Positions 17,201 through 26,538 of a stretch of 64,000 bases of DNA are shown piece by piece; position 1 is the stretch's first letter, and every line of letters begins with the position of its first letter. The stretch lies in NCBI RefSeq assembly GCF_013363755.1, contig NZ_CP054840.1, forward strand, positions 2,163,501 through 2,227,500, read 5' to 3'. Origin of the DNA: Comamonas antarctica (GTDB lineage Bacteria > Pseudomonadota > Gammaproteobacteria > Burkholderiales > Burkholderiaceae_C). The notes beneath the pieces are model-generated. The model saw nothing but the letters and a program-made list of their open reading frames with translations, was not told the origin of the DNA and searched no databases. Made by a program: the position numbers and the translations under genes.

Positions 17201-17886
17201 GCCGCTTCAAGAACGAGATCACCCATCTGCAGGCGCACATCAAGACGCTTCGCCTGGGTGCTGGCGCGCTGGTCATCGTCGCCCTGGTCATGGGCGGCGG
17301 CTGGTGGAGCGCTCCGCGCGACCTGACCATCCACGTCCCGCCTGATCTGCGCTCCGGCAGTACCCGCAAGTGGTGGGAAGTGCCGCCCGAATCGGTCTAT
17401 GCGTTCACGTTCTACGTGTTTCAGACCCTCAACCGCTGGCCGACGAATGGCGAAGAGGACTATGCGCGTAATCTCCACACGCTCTCGCCGTACCTCACCC
17501 CATCCTGCCAGGCCTTCCTGCGGGCGGACTACGACTATCGCCGCTCCACGGGCGAGCTGCGTCAGCGCGTGCGCGGCATCTACGAAATCCCCGGTCGCGG
17601 CTACGGTGACGACCCCACGGCGCGCGTGCGCGTGGTGTCCGACCGCGACTGGGTGGTGACGCTGGACATCACCGCAGACGAGTACTACGGGGCGGAACAA
17701 GTCAAGCGGGCTTTGGTGCGCTACCCCGTGAAAGTCACGCGGGTGGACATCGATCCCGCTCGCAATCCGTTTGGCCTGGCGCTCGACTGCTACGAGGGTG
17801 CGCCCCAGCGCATCAGCACACCGGAGCCGTCGCGCCCGGCACCTGGCGGCCTGTCTCCGCAAGCGCCTCAAGGAGAAACCCCATGA
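17197..17886 (+). CDS. TIGR03746-family ICE protein, VirB8/TraE-like
   Basis: The start at ATG 17197 overlaps the preceding stop and gives 229 aa. An N-terminal membrane segment (LGAGALVIVALVMGGGWW) is followed by a periplasmic domain with VPPESVYAFTFYVFQTLNRWP and later VKVTRVDIDPARNPFGLAL. This matches the bitopic VirB8-like assembly factor of the system. The stop overlaps the next start. Confidence 0.88.
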   Translation: MSRFKNEITHLQAHIKTLRLGAGALVIVALVMGGGWWSAPRDLTIHVPPDLRSGSTRKWWEVPPESVYAFTFYVFQTLNRWPTNGEEDYARNLHTLSPYLTPSCQAFLRADYDYRRSTGELRQRVRGIYEIPGRGYGDDPTARVRVVSDRDWVVTLDITADEYYGAEQVKRALVRYPVKVTRVDIDPARNPFGLALDCYEGAPQRISTPEPSRPAPGGLSPQAPQGETP

Positions 17887-18800
17887 AGCACCTTGTACTC
17901 GCACTGCTGGGGCTGCTGGCCGTCGCCTCGGCTCCTTTTGCCCAGGCCGTGGAGATCCTTCGCTGGGAACGCATGCCCCTGGCCGTGCCCCTGCGTGTCG
18001 GGCAGGAGCGCGTCGTGTTTATCAACCGGAACGTCCGCGTGGGCGTGCCCGCGGGCGTCGGCGAGCGCTTGCGGGTGCAGAGTGCGGGCGGCGCGGTGTA
18101 CCTGCGCGCGAGCGAGCCGATCGAGCCCACACGGCTGCAATTGCAGGATGCCGACACGGGCGCGCTGATTCTGCTCGATATCGCGGCCGAGCCGGCCAAG
18201 GACGGCGAAGCCGAGTTGGAGCCGGTGCGCATCGTCGAGGGCGACAGCGCCCCGACGCGCTATGGCGATCAAGCCGACGGAGCAGACGACGCCCCGGCGC
18301 GCGCCCAGGACCAGGCAGGCGCGCGGGCAGCGCGGCGTGAAACCCCGGTTCCGGTCGTGCTGACGCGCTTCGCCGCGCAGAACCTCTACGCACCGCTGCG
18401 CACCGTGGAGCCGCTGCCGGGCGTCATGCGGGTGAACCTGCGCCGCGATCTCGACCTCGGCACGCTGGTGCCGACGCTGCCGGTGCGCGCAGTTGCGCTC
18501 GCCTCGTGGCGTCTGGAAGACCAGTGGGTCACAGCCGTGCGCCTCACCAATAGCAGCGGCGGCTGGATCACCCTGGACCCGCGCGTGTTGCAGGGCGATT
18601 TCCTCACCGCCACCTTCCAGCACGAAGCACTCGGCCCGCGCGGGACGCCAGAGGACACGACCGTCCTGTACTTGGTGACGCGGGGGCACGGCCTCGCGCA
18701 ATCGCTGCTGCCGGCGATCAACCGCTTCGACCCAGCCGTGCATCTGCCGCAGCCCGAAGCCGAGGCCACCGACGACAAGGAGGCCCGCCATGCGCAGTAA
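17883..18800 (+). CDS. TIGR03749-family ICE protein, TraK/VirB9-like
   Basis: The 305-aa protein has a signal peptide ending PFAQAVEI. The N-terminal region has the conserved LRWERMPLAVPLRVGQERVVF motif. After an Ala/Asp-rich linker, the C-terminal part has VVLTRFAAQNLYAPLRT and WVTAVRLTNSSGGWITLDPR. It is a periplasmic, outer-membrane-core component (TraK/VirB9-like). It overlaps the next gene by 11 bp. Confidence 0.88.
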   Translation: MKHLVLALLGLLAVASAPFAQAVEILRWERMPLAVPLRVGQERVVFINRNVRVGVPAGVGERLRVQSAGGAVYLRASEPIEPTRLQLQDADTGALILLDIAAEPAKDGEAELEPVRIVEGDSAPTRYGDQADGADDAPARAQDQAGARAARRETPVPVVLTRFAAQNLYAPLRTVEPLPGVMRVNLRRDLDLGTLVPTLPVRAVALASWRLEDQWVTAVRLTNSSGGWITLDPRVLQGDFLTATFQHEALGPRGTPEDTTVLYLVTRGHGLAQSLLPAINRFDPAVHLPQPEAEATDDKEARHAQ

Positions 18801-20220
18801 CGGACTCCTGAAGTGGTTAATGATCCCCGTGGCCCTGCTGGTGCTGTTCGTCGCCATCCGGCTGTTTTCGGGTGGAGGCTCGTCGGCGCCGCCCGCTGCG
18901 GATGCCGGCGCCAAGCTCACGCCGGAGGAGATGAAGGCGCTGGGCATCGAGGGCGATACCCCCCGCGATACCGTGGCGACGCTCGTGGCGCAAGTGAAGC
19001 AGTTGCGCACCGAACTGCAGACGGCGCTGTCCGACAACAAGTCCCAGCGCGAAGAGAACCAGCGCCTGCGCCAACGCGAGAACTCGATCGACCAGCGCAT
19101 CAATTCGGCGCTGGAGACCGAGCGCTCCAACCTGCGCCGCGACCAGCAGCAGGCAGCCAGCGAACGCCAGCAGACCGAGGGACTGCTCGCCGACCTGCAG
19201 CGGCGCCTGGAAGGCATCGGCGGGCGCGGCGGCGGCCACGCCGATCTACCCGTGGGCCTGGGGCTGCGTAACGGCGACGAGGCAGGCATGGAAGGCGGCG
19301 TGCGCTGGGTCGAGCCGGACGACGCGAAGCCCGCTGATGGGCGTAACGGCAGTCGCGGCACGGGTGGCGGCATGAGCTTTCCGACGAGCTTCGGCCCCGC
19401 GCAGAGCACGCTGGAAACCACGGCACAAACCGTGGCGAACGCGGGCGCCCGCGCCGCAGGCGTCAAGAGCGCCAAGCCGGTCTATACGGTGCCGACCAAC
19501 TCGACGCTGATGGGATCGGTGGCAATGACGGCGCTGATCGGCCGCGTGCCGATCGACGGTACGGTCAACGATCCGTATCCGTTCAAAGTCCTGGTCGGTC
19601 CCGACAATCTCACGGCAAACGGTATCGACATTCCCGACGTGGCGGGCGCCGTGTTTTCCGGCACGGCCTCGGGCGACTGGACGCTCTCTTGCGTGCGCGG
19701 CCAGGTGCGCAGCATCACCTTTGTGTTCCATGACGGGACCATTCGGACGATTCCCGAAGACCGCGACGGCAACCAGCAGAACAACCAGCAGCAGAACTCT
19801 CAAAGTGGGGGCCTGGGCTGGATCAGCGATCCCTATGGCATTCCCTGCGTCAGCGGAGAGCGGCGCAGCAACGCCCAGCAGTACCTCGGTTCGCAGGCGC
19901 TGATCACCGCGGCGGGTGCTGGCGTGGCCTCGCTCATCGACAGCGACAGCGGTCAGATGTCCTACGTGGGCGCAGACGGTTCCATCGGCAGCGTCGGCAT
20001 TTCCAGCAACGAGGCCGTAGGTCGCATCCTGGCCGGTGGCGTGCGCGACATGGCCGATTGGGTGAACAAGTTGTACGGCCAGGCCTTCGCCGCCGTCTAT
20101 GTCCAACCCGGCGCAAAGGTCGCCGTCCACCTCGAAAAGCCGCTCGCCATCGATTTCGATCCCGAAGGTCGCAAGGTCGATCACCGTGCAGGAGAAAGCC
20201 ATGCTCTCGAACTTGAATAA
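18790..20220 (+). CDS. TIGR03752-family ICE protein, TraB/VirB10-like
   Basis: The 476-aa protein has a short cytoplasmic N-terminus and one membrane helix (LMIPVALLVLFVAIRLF). A coiled coil of about 80 residues rich in Gln/Arg/Glu follows, then a Gly-rich linker. A VirB10-type periplasmic domain begins near PVYTVPTNSTLMGSVAMTAL. The Gln/Asn run near residue 335 (NQQNNQQQN) is a flexible insert. It bridges inner and outer membrane in the secretion core. Confidence 0.9.
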   Translation: MRSNGLLKWLMIPVALLVLFVAIRLFSGGGSSAPPAADAGAKLTPEEMKALGIEGDTPRDTVATLVAQVKQLRTELQTALSDNKSQREENQRLRQRENSIDQRINSALETERSNLRRDQQQAASERQQTEGLLADLQRRLEGIGGRGGGHADLPVGLGLRNGDEAGMEGGVRWVEPDDAKPADGRNGSRGTGGGMSFPTSFGPAQSTLETTAQTVANAGARAAGVKSAKPVYTVPTNSTLMGSVAMTALIGRVPIDGTVNDPYPFKVLVGPDNLTANGIDIPDVAGAVFSGTASGDWTLSCVRGQVRSITFVFHDGTIRTIPEDRDGNQQNNQQQNSQSGGLGWISDPYGIPCVSGERRSNAQQYLGSQALITAAGAGVASLIDSDSGQMSYVGADGSIGSVGISSNEAVGRILAGGVRDMADWVNKLYGQAFAAVYVQPGAKVAVHLEKPLAIDFDPEGRKVDHRAGESHALELE

Positions 20221-20641
20221 GGGCCTGGCGCTGGCCCTTGCCGTCGCGGTGCTCGGCGGCTGCGCCACCAGCAAGGAAAAGCTGCTGCCCCACGGCGACA
20301 GCACGATGATGGACATCTGGCAGCAGAACGCCGGTGACGGCGGCGGTGGCGCCGGCCAGGTGGCACGCAGGCAATTGCTCGACGCGCGCCAGAGCCTGCG
20401 CCGGCCGCTGACCGAGATGGATGTACAGGCCGCGCCCGCCGAGCAGATGCGCTACACGCGCACAGCGCGCAACGAGGTCTATCGCCAGTTCCAGCGCCTG
20501 CCGAATCCCGACCTGGTGATGTACGTGTACCCGCACCTGGCAGGCACGGACCCGGTGCCCGTGCCGGGCTATACGACGGTTTTTCCCTTGTACCAGCGCG
20601 TGCAGTACGCCATGCCGGGCGAGCGCGTGGAGGACTACTGA
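20201..20641 (+). CDS. TIGR03751-family ICE lipoprotein, TraV/VirB7-like
   Basis: The start at ATG 20201, after GGAG, gives 146 aa with a short signal sequence and a clear lipobox (VLGGC). The family motifs LLPHGDSTMMDIWQ and the end VPVPGYTTVFPLYQRVQYAMPGE are present. It is an outer-membrane lipoprotein that should hold the secretion core in the outer membrane. The start lies within the 3' end of the VirB10-like gene. Confidence 0.88.
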   Translation: MLSNLNKGLALALAVAVLGGCATSKEKLLPHGDSTMMDIWQQNAGDGGGGAGQVARRQLLDARQSLRRPLTEMDVQAAPAEQMRYTRTARNEVYRQFQRLPNPDLVMYVYPHLAGTDPVPVPGYTTVFPLYQRVQYAMPGERVEDY

Positions 20642-23523
20642 TGCGCTGGAAACTCCCCTGGCACAAGTCGGCCGCGCCGAAGCTGGCCGCATCCGGCGCA
20701 GGCGATGACGAGCGGCCGGAGGGCTGGCAACGCCACGTCGAGGCCTTGCGCCAGGCCGGCATCCCAGAACCCGGCACGGCGGTCCATGGCCGCAGGCCGG
20801 CGACCGTGGCCGACGAGCAGGCGCTGTACGACGTCGCGCCGTCGTTCGCGGAATTCCTGCCCTGGGTGGAGTTCCTGCCCGATTCGAAGTCCATGCTGCT
20901 GGAAGACGGGCAATCGGTCGCGGCATTCTACGAGCTGGTGCCGCTGGGCACCGAGGGCCGGGAACCCGGCTGGCTCGCGCATGCCCGCGACGCCTTGGAG
21001 AACGCGCTCCAGGACTCGTTCGATGAACTGGACGAGAACCCCTGGGTACTCCAGCTCTACGCCCAGGACGAACCCAGCTTCGACCAGTACATGCAGACCC
21101 TGCGCGACTACGTGCAGCCGCGCGCCCGCAATACGGCTTTCACCGAGTTCTACCTTCGCTTCTTCGGACACCACCTGCGCGCGGTAGCGAAGCCGGGCGG
21201 GCTGTTCGAGGACACGGTGGTCACGCGGCTGCGTTGGCGCGGCCAGACGCGGCGCGTGCGCATGGTCGTCTATCGCCGGGCCACCGGGCAGGCGAGCCGC
21301 CGCGGCCAGACGCCCGAGCAGATGCTGAACATCGTCTGTGATCGCCTGTGTGGCGGGCTGGCGAACGCCGGCATCCAGGCCCGGCGCATGGTCGCGGCCG
21401 ACGTCCATGACTGGCTACTGCGGTGGTTTAACACGCGTCCCACGCTGCTCGGCCCTGGGGTCGAGGACCGCGAACGCTTCTATGCGCTGGCACGCTACCC
21501 CGACGAGACAGAAGACGGTGAGATCGAGCTGGCGAGCGGACGGGATTTCAGCCAGCGGCTTTTCTTCAGCCAGCCACGTTCGGACGCGGAGCACGGCACC
21601 TGGCACTTCGACGGCATGCCGCATCGTGTGCTGGTCACTGACCGGCTGCGCATGCCGCCCGGCACGGGGCATTTGACTGGCGAAACTCGCAAAGGCGATG
21701 CGATCAATACGCTGTTCGATCAGATGCCCGAGGACACGACGATGTGTCTGACCATGGTGGCGACCCCCCAGGACATCCTCGAATCGCACCTGAACCACCT
21801 GGCGAAGAAGGCAGTCGGCGAAACACTGGCATCGGAACAGACGCTCAAGGATGTGCAGGAGGCCCGCTCGCTGATCGGCAGCGCGCACAAGCTGTACCGG
21901 GGAACACTGGCGTTCTATTTGCGCGGCCGGGATGAAGCCGAACTGGACCGGCGCGGCCTTGATCTGGCGAACGTGATGCTTAACGCCGGTTTGCAGCCCG
22001 TGCGCGAGGACGATGAAGTCGCGCCTTTGAACAGTTATCTGCGCTGGCTGCCGTGCTGCTACAACCCGAGCCAGGATCGACGGAACTGGTTCACCCAACT
22101 GATGTTCGCCCAGCACGTGGCGAACCTCTCACCGGCCTGGGGCCGCAGCCAGGGCACGGGCCATCCGGGTAATACGTTCTTCAATCGAGGCGGCGGGCCG
22201 ATCACCTTTGACCCGCTCAACCGCCTGGATCGGCAGATGAACGCGCACCTGTTCCTGTTCGGCCCCACCGGCTCCGGCAAAAGCGCAACGCTCAACAACC
22301 TCTTGAACCAGGTCACGGCCATCTACCGGCCGCGCCTCTTCATCGTGGAAGCCGGCAACAGCTTCGGCTTGTTCAGCGATTTCGCCAAGCGCCTGGGCCT
22401 GACTGTGAACCGGGTCAAGCTGGCCCCTGGCTCGGGCATCAGCCTGGCGCCGTTCGCCGACGCGCGTCGGCTGATCGAAACGCCGAGCGACGTGCAGACG
22501 CTGGATGCCGATGTGCTGGACGAGGACATGCCACCCGATGCATCGGCCATGGAAGCGGACGAGCAGCGCGACGTACTCGGCGAGTTGGAAATCACCGCAC
22601 GGCTGATGATCACCGGCGGCGAGGATAAAGAAGAGGCCCGGATGACGCGGGCCGATCGCTCGCTCATCCGCCAGTGCATCCTCGACGCCGCCGAGCATTG
22701 CGTGGCCGAGAAGCGCACGGTGCTCACGCGCGACGTGCGCAACGCGCTGCGCGAGCGCGGCCAGGACCCAACGCTGCCAGAGATGCGGCGCGTGCGGCTG
22801 CTGGAGATGGCAGATGCCATGGACATGTTCTGTCAAGGCACCGATGGCGAAATGTTCGACCGCGACGGCACGCCGTGGCCCGAGGCCGACATCACCCTGG
22901 TCGATCTGGCGACCTATGCCCGCGAAGGCTACAACGCGCAGCTTTCCATCGCCTACATCAGCCTGATCAGCACGGTGAACAACATCGCCGAGCGCGACCA
23001 GTACCTGGGCCGCCCGATCATCAACGTGACCGATGAAGGGCACATCATCACCAAGAACCCGCTGCTCGCGCCCTACGTCGTGAAGATCACGAAGATGTGG
23101 CGCAAGTTGGGTGCCTGGTTTTGGCTCGCGACGCAGAATATCGACGATCTGCCGCGCGCCGCGGAACCCATGCTCAACATGATCGAGTGGTGGATCTGCC
23201 TGTCGATGCCGCCGGACGAGGTAGAGAAGATCGCCCGGTTCCGCGAACTCTCGCCCGCGCAGAAAGCGCTGATGCTTTCGGCGCGCAAAGAGGCGGGGAA
23301 ATTCACCGAGGGCGTCATCCTCTCCAAGAGCATGGAAGTGCTGTTCCGCGCCGTGCCGCCGAGCCTGTACCTCGCGCTCGCGCAAACCGAACCCGAAGAG
23401 AAGGCAGAGCGCTACCAGCTCATGCAGCAATACGGCTGCACCGAGCTGGAAGCAGCTTTCAAGGTCGCCGAGAAGATCGACCAGGCACGCGGCATCGAGT
23501 CGCCGGCCTTGGAACTGTCGTAA
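20641..23523 (+). CDS. traC: TraC/VirB4-type conjugative transfer ATPase (TIGR03744-like)
   Basis: The 960-aa ATPase has an N-terminal TraC-like domain, Walker A FGPTGSGKSATLN near residue 541 and a Walker B-like segment (IINVTDEGHIITKN) near 790. The helicase-like FWLATQNIDDLPRAAEPMLNM motif follows. It powers pilus biogenesis and substrate transfer at the inner membrane. The size is normal for this ICE family. The ATG overlaps the lipoprotein stop (TGATG), consistent with one long transcript from 15791. Confidence 0.93.
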   Translation: MRWKLPWHKSAAPKLAASGAGDDERPEGWQRHVEALRQAGIPEPGTAVHGRRPATVADEQALYDVAPSFAEFLPWVEFLPDSKSMLLEDGQSVAAFYELVPLGTEGREPGWLAHARDALENALQDSFDELDENPWVLQLYAQDEPSFDQYMQTLRDYVQPRARNTAFTEFYLRFFGHHLRAVAKPGGLFEDTVVTRLRWRGQTRRVRMVVYRRATGQASRRGQTPEQMLNIVCDRLCGGLANAGIQARRMVAADVHDWLLRWFNTRPTLLGPGVEDRERFYALARYPDETEDGEIELASGRDFSQRLFFSQPRSDAEHGTWHFDGMPHRVLVTDRLRMPPGTGHLTGETRKGDAINTLFDQMPEDTTMCLTMVATPQDILESHLNHLAKKAVGETLASEQTLKDVQEARSLIGSAHKLYRGTLAFYLRGRDEAELDRRGLDLANVMLNAGLQPVREDDEVAPLNSYLRWLPCCYNPSQDRRNWFTQLMFAQHVANLSPAWGRSQGTGHPGNTFFNRGGGPITFDPLNRLDRQMNAHLFLFGPTGSGKSATLNNLLNQVTAIYRPRLFIVEAGNSFGLFSDFAKRLGLTVNRVKLAPGSGISLAPFADARRLIETPSDVQTLDADVLDEDMPPDASAMEADEQRDVLGELEITARLMITGGEDKEEARMTRADRSLIRQCILDAAEHCVAEKRTVLTRDVRNALRERGQDPTLPEMRRVRLLEMADAMDMFCQGTDGEMFDRDGTPWPEADITLVDLATYAREGYNAQLSIAYISLISTVNNIAERDQYLGRPIINVTDEGHIITKNPLLAPYVVKITKMWRKLGAWFWLATQNIDDLPRAAEPMLNMIEWWICLSMPPDEVEKIARFRELSPAQKALMLSARKEAGKFTEGVILSKSMEVLFRAVPPSLYLALAQTEPEEKAERYQLMQQYGCTELEAAFKVAEKIDQARGIESPALELS

Positions 23524-23536
23524 GCCGGAGAACACC

Positions 23537-24301
23537 ATGGAGCAGAAGCGTCCTTCCATTCCGATACAAGTCCAGGCGTTCCGCCGTCGCCACAGGCGGC
23601 CCCGCTGGCCTTGGGCCTTGACTGCTGCGCTGGTCGCGCTGCTGCTGATCTGGCTCGTGTCCCGGTCGCCCGGCGAATCCTCATCGCAGTCGCCCACGCC
23701 GGCTAGCACGGCGCAGATGGCCGGGCCGCCCTGGAAAATGGGCAACCCCGAGGGCCGTTTCACACTGACGCTCTATGCCGATCTGGAATGTCCGTTCTGC
23801 CGGGAGTACTTCCCGCAGCTCAAGCGCTGGGTCGGCAGCAACGCCGACGTGACCCTGCAATGGCATCACCAGCCGCTGGCTGCGCACGAGCCGGCCGCGT
23901 TGGCCGAGGCGCGTCTGGTCGAGTGCGTCGCCGAAGCCGGCGGGCATGCTGCCTTCTGGCGAGCCGTCGAGTGGGTCTATGCCCACACGCGCAGCGACGG
24001 CCTGGGACTGCCCGATGGCCTGCGCTACCCCGAATCGACGCCGGCCGTCGAGCAGTGCATGGCAAGCGAGCGGGTCGACGCGGCCATCCGCGCCCAGGCC
24101 GCGGAAGCCACGAAAAGCGGCGTGACGGCCACGCCGTCGCTGCGCCTGCTCGATCGCCAGACGGGTCAGTCCATCCTGCTGCAGGGACCGATCGAAGGCG
24201 ATGCCTTGCTGTCGGCCATGGACATGCTGTCCGCTGATGAACCACCCGCCACACCCGCCACCGAAATGCCTGCCGACGTTGTCGGCGACATGCCCAGGTA
24301 G
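23537..24301 (+). CDS. Membrane-anchored DsbA-like thiol-disulfide protein
   Basis: The 254-aa protein has a basic N-terminus, one membrane helix (WALTAALVALLLIWLVS) and a periplasmic DsbA-type domain with a CPFC active-site pair in LYADLECPFCREYF. A cis-proline loop GVTATPSLRLL follows. It should form or shuffle disulfides in secreted transfer proteins. Together with the CAAC protein at 5235, it gives this conjugation system at least two dedicated thiol-disulfide factors. Confidence 0.87.
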   Translation: MEQKRPSIPIQVQAFRRRHRRPRWPWALTAALVALLLIWLVSRSPGESSSQSPTPASTAQMAGPPWKMGNPEGRFTLTLYADLECPFCREYFPQLKRWVGSNADVTLQWHHQPLAAHEPAALAEARLVECVAEAGGHAAFWRAVEWVYAHTRSDGLGLPDGLRYPESTPAVEQCMASERVDAAIRAQAAEATKSGVTATPSLRLLDRQTGQSILLQGPIEGDALLSAMDMLSADEPPATPATEMPADVVGDMPR

Positions 24302-24485
24302 CCCGCGGTCCTTGAGGCTACGGCGCAGTCTTCTGCGCTGACCGCTCCCCGTTCGCTCCGCATCCTGGCCGCGAACAATCACCTCTGCGTGGTGGTGGAT
24401 GCACCTTGTTCCGTTGTTCTCATCCCCAGGAGGGCTTGCCCTCCCAGGGCGTGCGCCCTCTGATCTCATCATCCGGAGGTTCGCC

Positions 24486-24980
24486 ATGTCTCTCGTCGTC
24501 AATGACTCCTGCGTGGAGTCGCTTTCCGCTGTCGCAGCCCAGCGTGAGGACTGGATCATCCAGCAGGCTATCGCGCTGCTGGAGAGACGGATCTTCAAAG
24601 TCGGACCGTGCCTCAGCCGACCGGCCGCCGTGCGGGACTACCTGCGTCTAAAACTGGTCGCTGAGCCCAACGAGGTATTCGCAATCGTTTTCCTGGACAG
24701 CATGCACCAAGTGTTGGCCTACGAGCCGATGTTCAGGGGCACGATCAATTCGACTGCGGTCTATCCCCGTGTCGTCGTGCAGCGTGTATTGGAGCTGAAA
24801 GCCGCCGCAGTGGTCTTCGCGCACCAGCACCCCTCGGGTGTCACTGAGCCGTCGAGCGCCGATCGTGCGCTGACCCAGCAACTGCAGGCAGCGCTGGCGC
24901 TGATCGATGTTCGGGTACTGGATCACATCATCGTTGGCCAGGGGATTCCGTACTCCTTCGCGGAGCACAGCTTGCTGTAG
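24486..24980 (+). CDS. radC: RadC/JAB-domain protein (DUF2466 type)
   Basis: The start at ATG 24486, after CCGGAGG, gives 164 aa. The JAMM metal motif is complete: AHQHPSG followed by five residues and SSADRALT, with the upstream FLDSMHQVL and YEPMFRGTIN segments. This short RadC lacks the N-terminal HhH part of chromosomal RadC. Such proteins are common on mobile elements; despite the name, a role in repair is not shown. The 184 bp before it (24302-24485) have no gene and may hold a promoter. A terminator follows at 25001. Confidence 0.88.
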   Translation: MSLVVNDSCVESLSAVAAQREDWIIQQAIALLERRIFKVGPCLSRPAAVRDYLRLKLVAEPNEVFAIVFLDSMHQVLAYEPMFRGTINSTAVYPRVVVQRVLELKAAAVVFAHQHPSGVTEPSSADRALTQQLQAALALIDVRVLDHIIVGQGIPYSFAEHSLL

Positions 24981-25000
24981 CGCATCGTTCATTGATCACA

Positions 25001-25026
25001 ACGGGGGCTTCGGCCTCCGTTTCTTC
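25001..25026 (+). terminator. Rho-independent terminator after radC
   Basis: A stem ACGGGGGC-TTCG-GCCTCCGT (one G-U type mismatch, stable UUCG loop) is followed by TTTCTTCC. It lies 20 bp after the radC stop and ends that transcript before the next conjugation genes. Confidence 0.7.
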
Positions 25027-25138
25027 CTTGCCCCGAAGCAAGCAGGTATGCGGGGTGTCCGCGATGCGCATTGTTTGTGGGGGCTGCACCGGATTCGGCG
25101 TTTGACTATGGCCCTGATCAACTTCCGGGGCACGTGTC

Positions 25139-25585
25139 ATGCCAGCATCTTTTCCCAGGTTCGCGCCAAGCTGGCGAGCCCTTGGCCTGGCCGTTGCACT
25201 GCCGGTGTCCTTGGGTGTCTTTAGTCCGGCCACATTCGCTGCCGATGTGCTGGTCATCACCGACAGCCGCCATCCGGTCAAGACCATGGGCGGCGAGCGG
25301 CTGATCGAGCTGGACGAAGCGCACCGGATCGAAGCGGAGCTTTCTGCGGAACTGCCCGCCGAACCCGAGCAGGCGACCGCCATCGTCAAGCGCCGACTGA
25401 ACAGCGGCGGCACCGATCTCCAACGCCGCATCGCTTCCGCCTACCAGGGCGTCACCGACGCGTGGAGCCTGGGCATCACCAGCATCCCGGCCGTCGTGGT
25501 GGATCAACGCTACGTCGTCTATGGCGAACCGGATGTGGCCCGCGCAGTCGCTCGCATCGAGCAGCACTGGAGGGCCCAGCCGTGA
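25139..25585 (+). CDS. TIGR03757-family ICE protein, TrbC-like
   Basis: The 148-aa protein has a signal sequence ending PATFAAD. The rest has a thioredoxin-like pattern (VLVITDSRHPVKTMGGERLIEL) and a C-terminal AWSLGITSIPAVVVDQRYVVYG, which contains an IP cis-proline motif but no CXXC. It matches the small TrbC-like partner of TraU in this ICE class. The stop overlaps the next start (GTGA). Confidence 0.86.
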   Translation: MPASFPRFAPSWRALGLAVALPVSLGVFSPATFAADVLVITDSRHPVKTMGGERLIELDEAHRIEAELSAELPAEPEQATAIVKRRLNSGGTDLQRRIASAYQGVTDAWSLGITSIPAVVVDQRYVVYGEPDVARAVARIEQHWRAQP

Positions 25586-26529
25586 CCCGCCCATTCGACC
25601 TGATGCGCCGCCTGCGTGCTGGCGTGGCGTCCGTTCTGCTGCTCAGCGCCACGGGCAGCTACGCGCTCAACACCGCAACCATCGTCGGCTCGGTGGCATC
25701 GCCAGACTGCCTCGAATACCGCGTCGTCGGGATCTGCTACTGGCTCTACTGCACCTGGACGGGCTGTACGGTACGCACGTCCATCAAGGTCCGCCACTAC
25801 ATCCCCGATGCGATCGTCTCCAGCTACAGCAACACCGGCGAAAACCCCTGGATCGAAGTCCGGCCGATGAGCACGCCCAACCCATCCGCCCAAACCGGCG
25901 GGGACGGAACGACGAACGAGGACCACGAAAACAACCTCGCCAAGTTCAAGAACGCGGACGTCATCGGGCACCCGGGCGTCGAGGTGTTCAACCAGTTCGT
26001 GTCGTCCTCGGGCTACTTCTGCGAGGGTGCGGGCACGGCGTTCATGCCGTACTTGCTCGGCACCCTGGACACGCTGGCCTGGCGCTACAACGTGCCCGAG
26101 ATGGCCTACCCGGAGGCGCTAATTCCCGGCATGCGTGAGGTCGGTGCACGCACCACGATGAACCTCTGGGGCAACGTGTATCCCCGCGGGGGTTTCCTGC
26201 ACCAGACCGACGACCACAAGGCCAGTGCAGTGGTGGCCCAGCGCGCAGGCGATGTCGTCACGCGCCGGGGACAGATCCACGTTTATCAGCCGCTGCTCGC
26301 CAACTCCCGCGATGGCTACTGGCCGGCTGGCGCGCTCATGGAGAGCGATGCCTCGACGGGCAAGTGGCAGGAACTCACGCCAGTCCTGTCCTCGTCCTGC
26401 TCGGTCTTCCCGCGCAGCGGCGCCCTGACACAGGCCCGGCAAGGCGATTACGCCTGGGCGCTGTGGCGGCCCTATGCGTGCTGCGAACGCCGGGGCCAGG
26501 TGTTTCTCGGCAGCGTCGATTTCCTCTGA
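25582..26529 (+). CDS. TIGR03756-family ICE protein, TraU-like
   Basis: The start is GTG 25582, overlapping the previous stop, giving 315 aa with a signal peptide (SVLLLSATGSYALN). It is cysteine-rich, with CLEYRVVGICYWLYCTWTGC near the N-terminus and CCERRGQVFLGSVDFL at the end. That fits a periplasmic, disulfide-bonded TraU-like mating-pair stabilisation protein and explains the Dsb-like neighbours. Confidence 0.87.
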   Translation: MTRPFDLMRRLRAGVASVLLLSATGSYALNTATIVGSVASPDCLEYRVVGICYWLYCTWTGCTVRTSIKVRHYIPDAIVSSYSNTGENPWIEVRPMSTPNPSAQTGGDGTTNEDHENNLAKFKNADVIGHPGVEVFNQFVSSSGYFCEGAGTAFMPYLLGTLDTLAWRYNVPEMAYPEALIPGMREVGARTTMNLWGNVYPRGGFLHQTDDHKASAVVAQRAGDVVTRRGQIHVYQPLLANSRDGYWPAGALMESDASTGKWQELTPVLSSSCSVFPRSGALTQARQGDYAWALWRPYACCERRGQVFLGSVDFL

Positions 26530-26538
26530 GGTGGTGCC

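Noticed and set aside
17868..19475. 535-codon minus-strand frame across the conjugation genes
   Set aside because: It lies opposite two recognised transfer genes with overlapping starts and stops, and has no recognisable domain.
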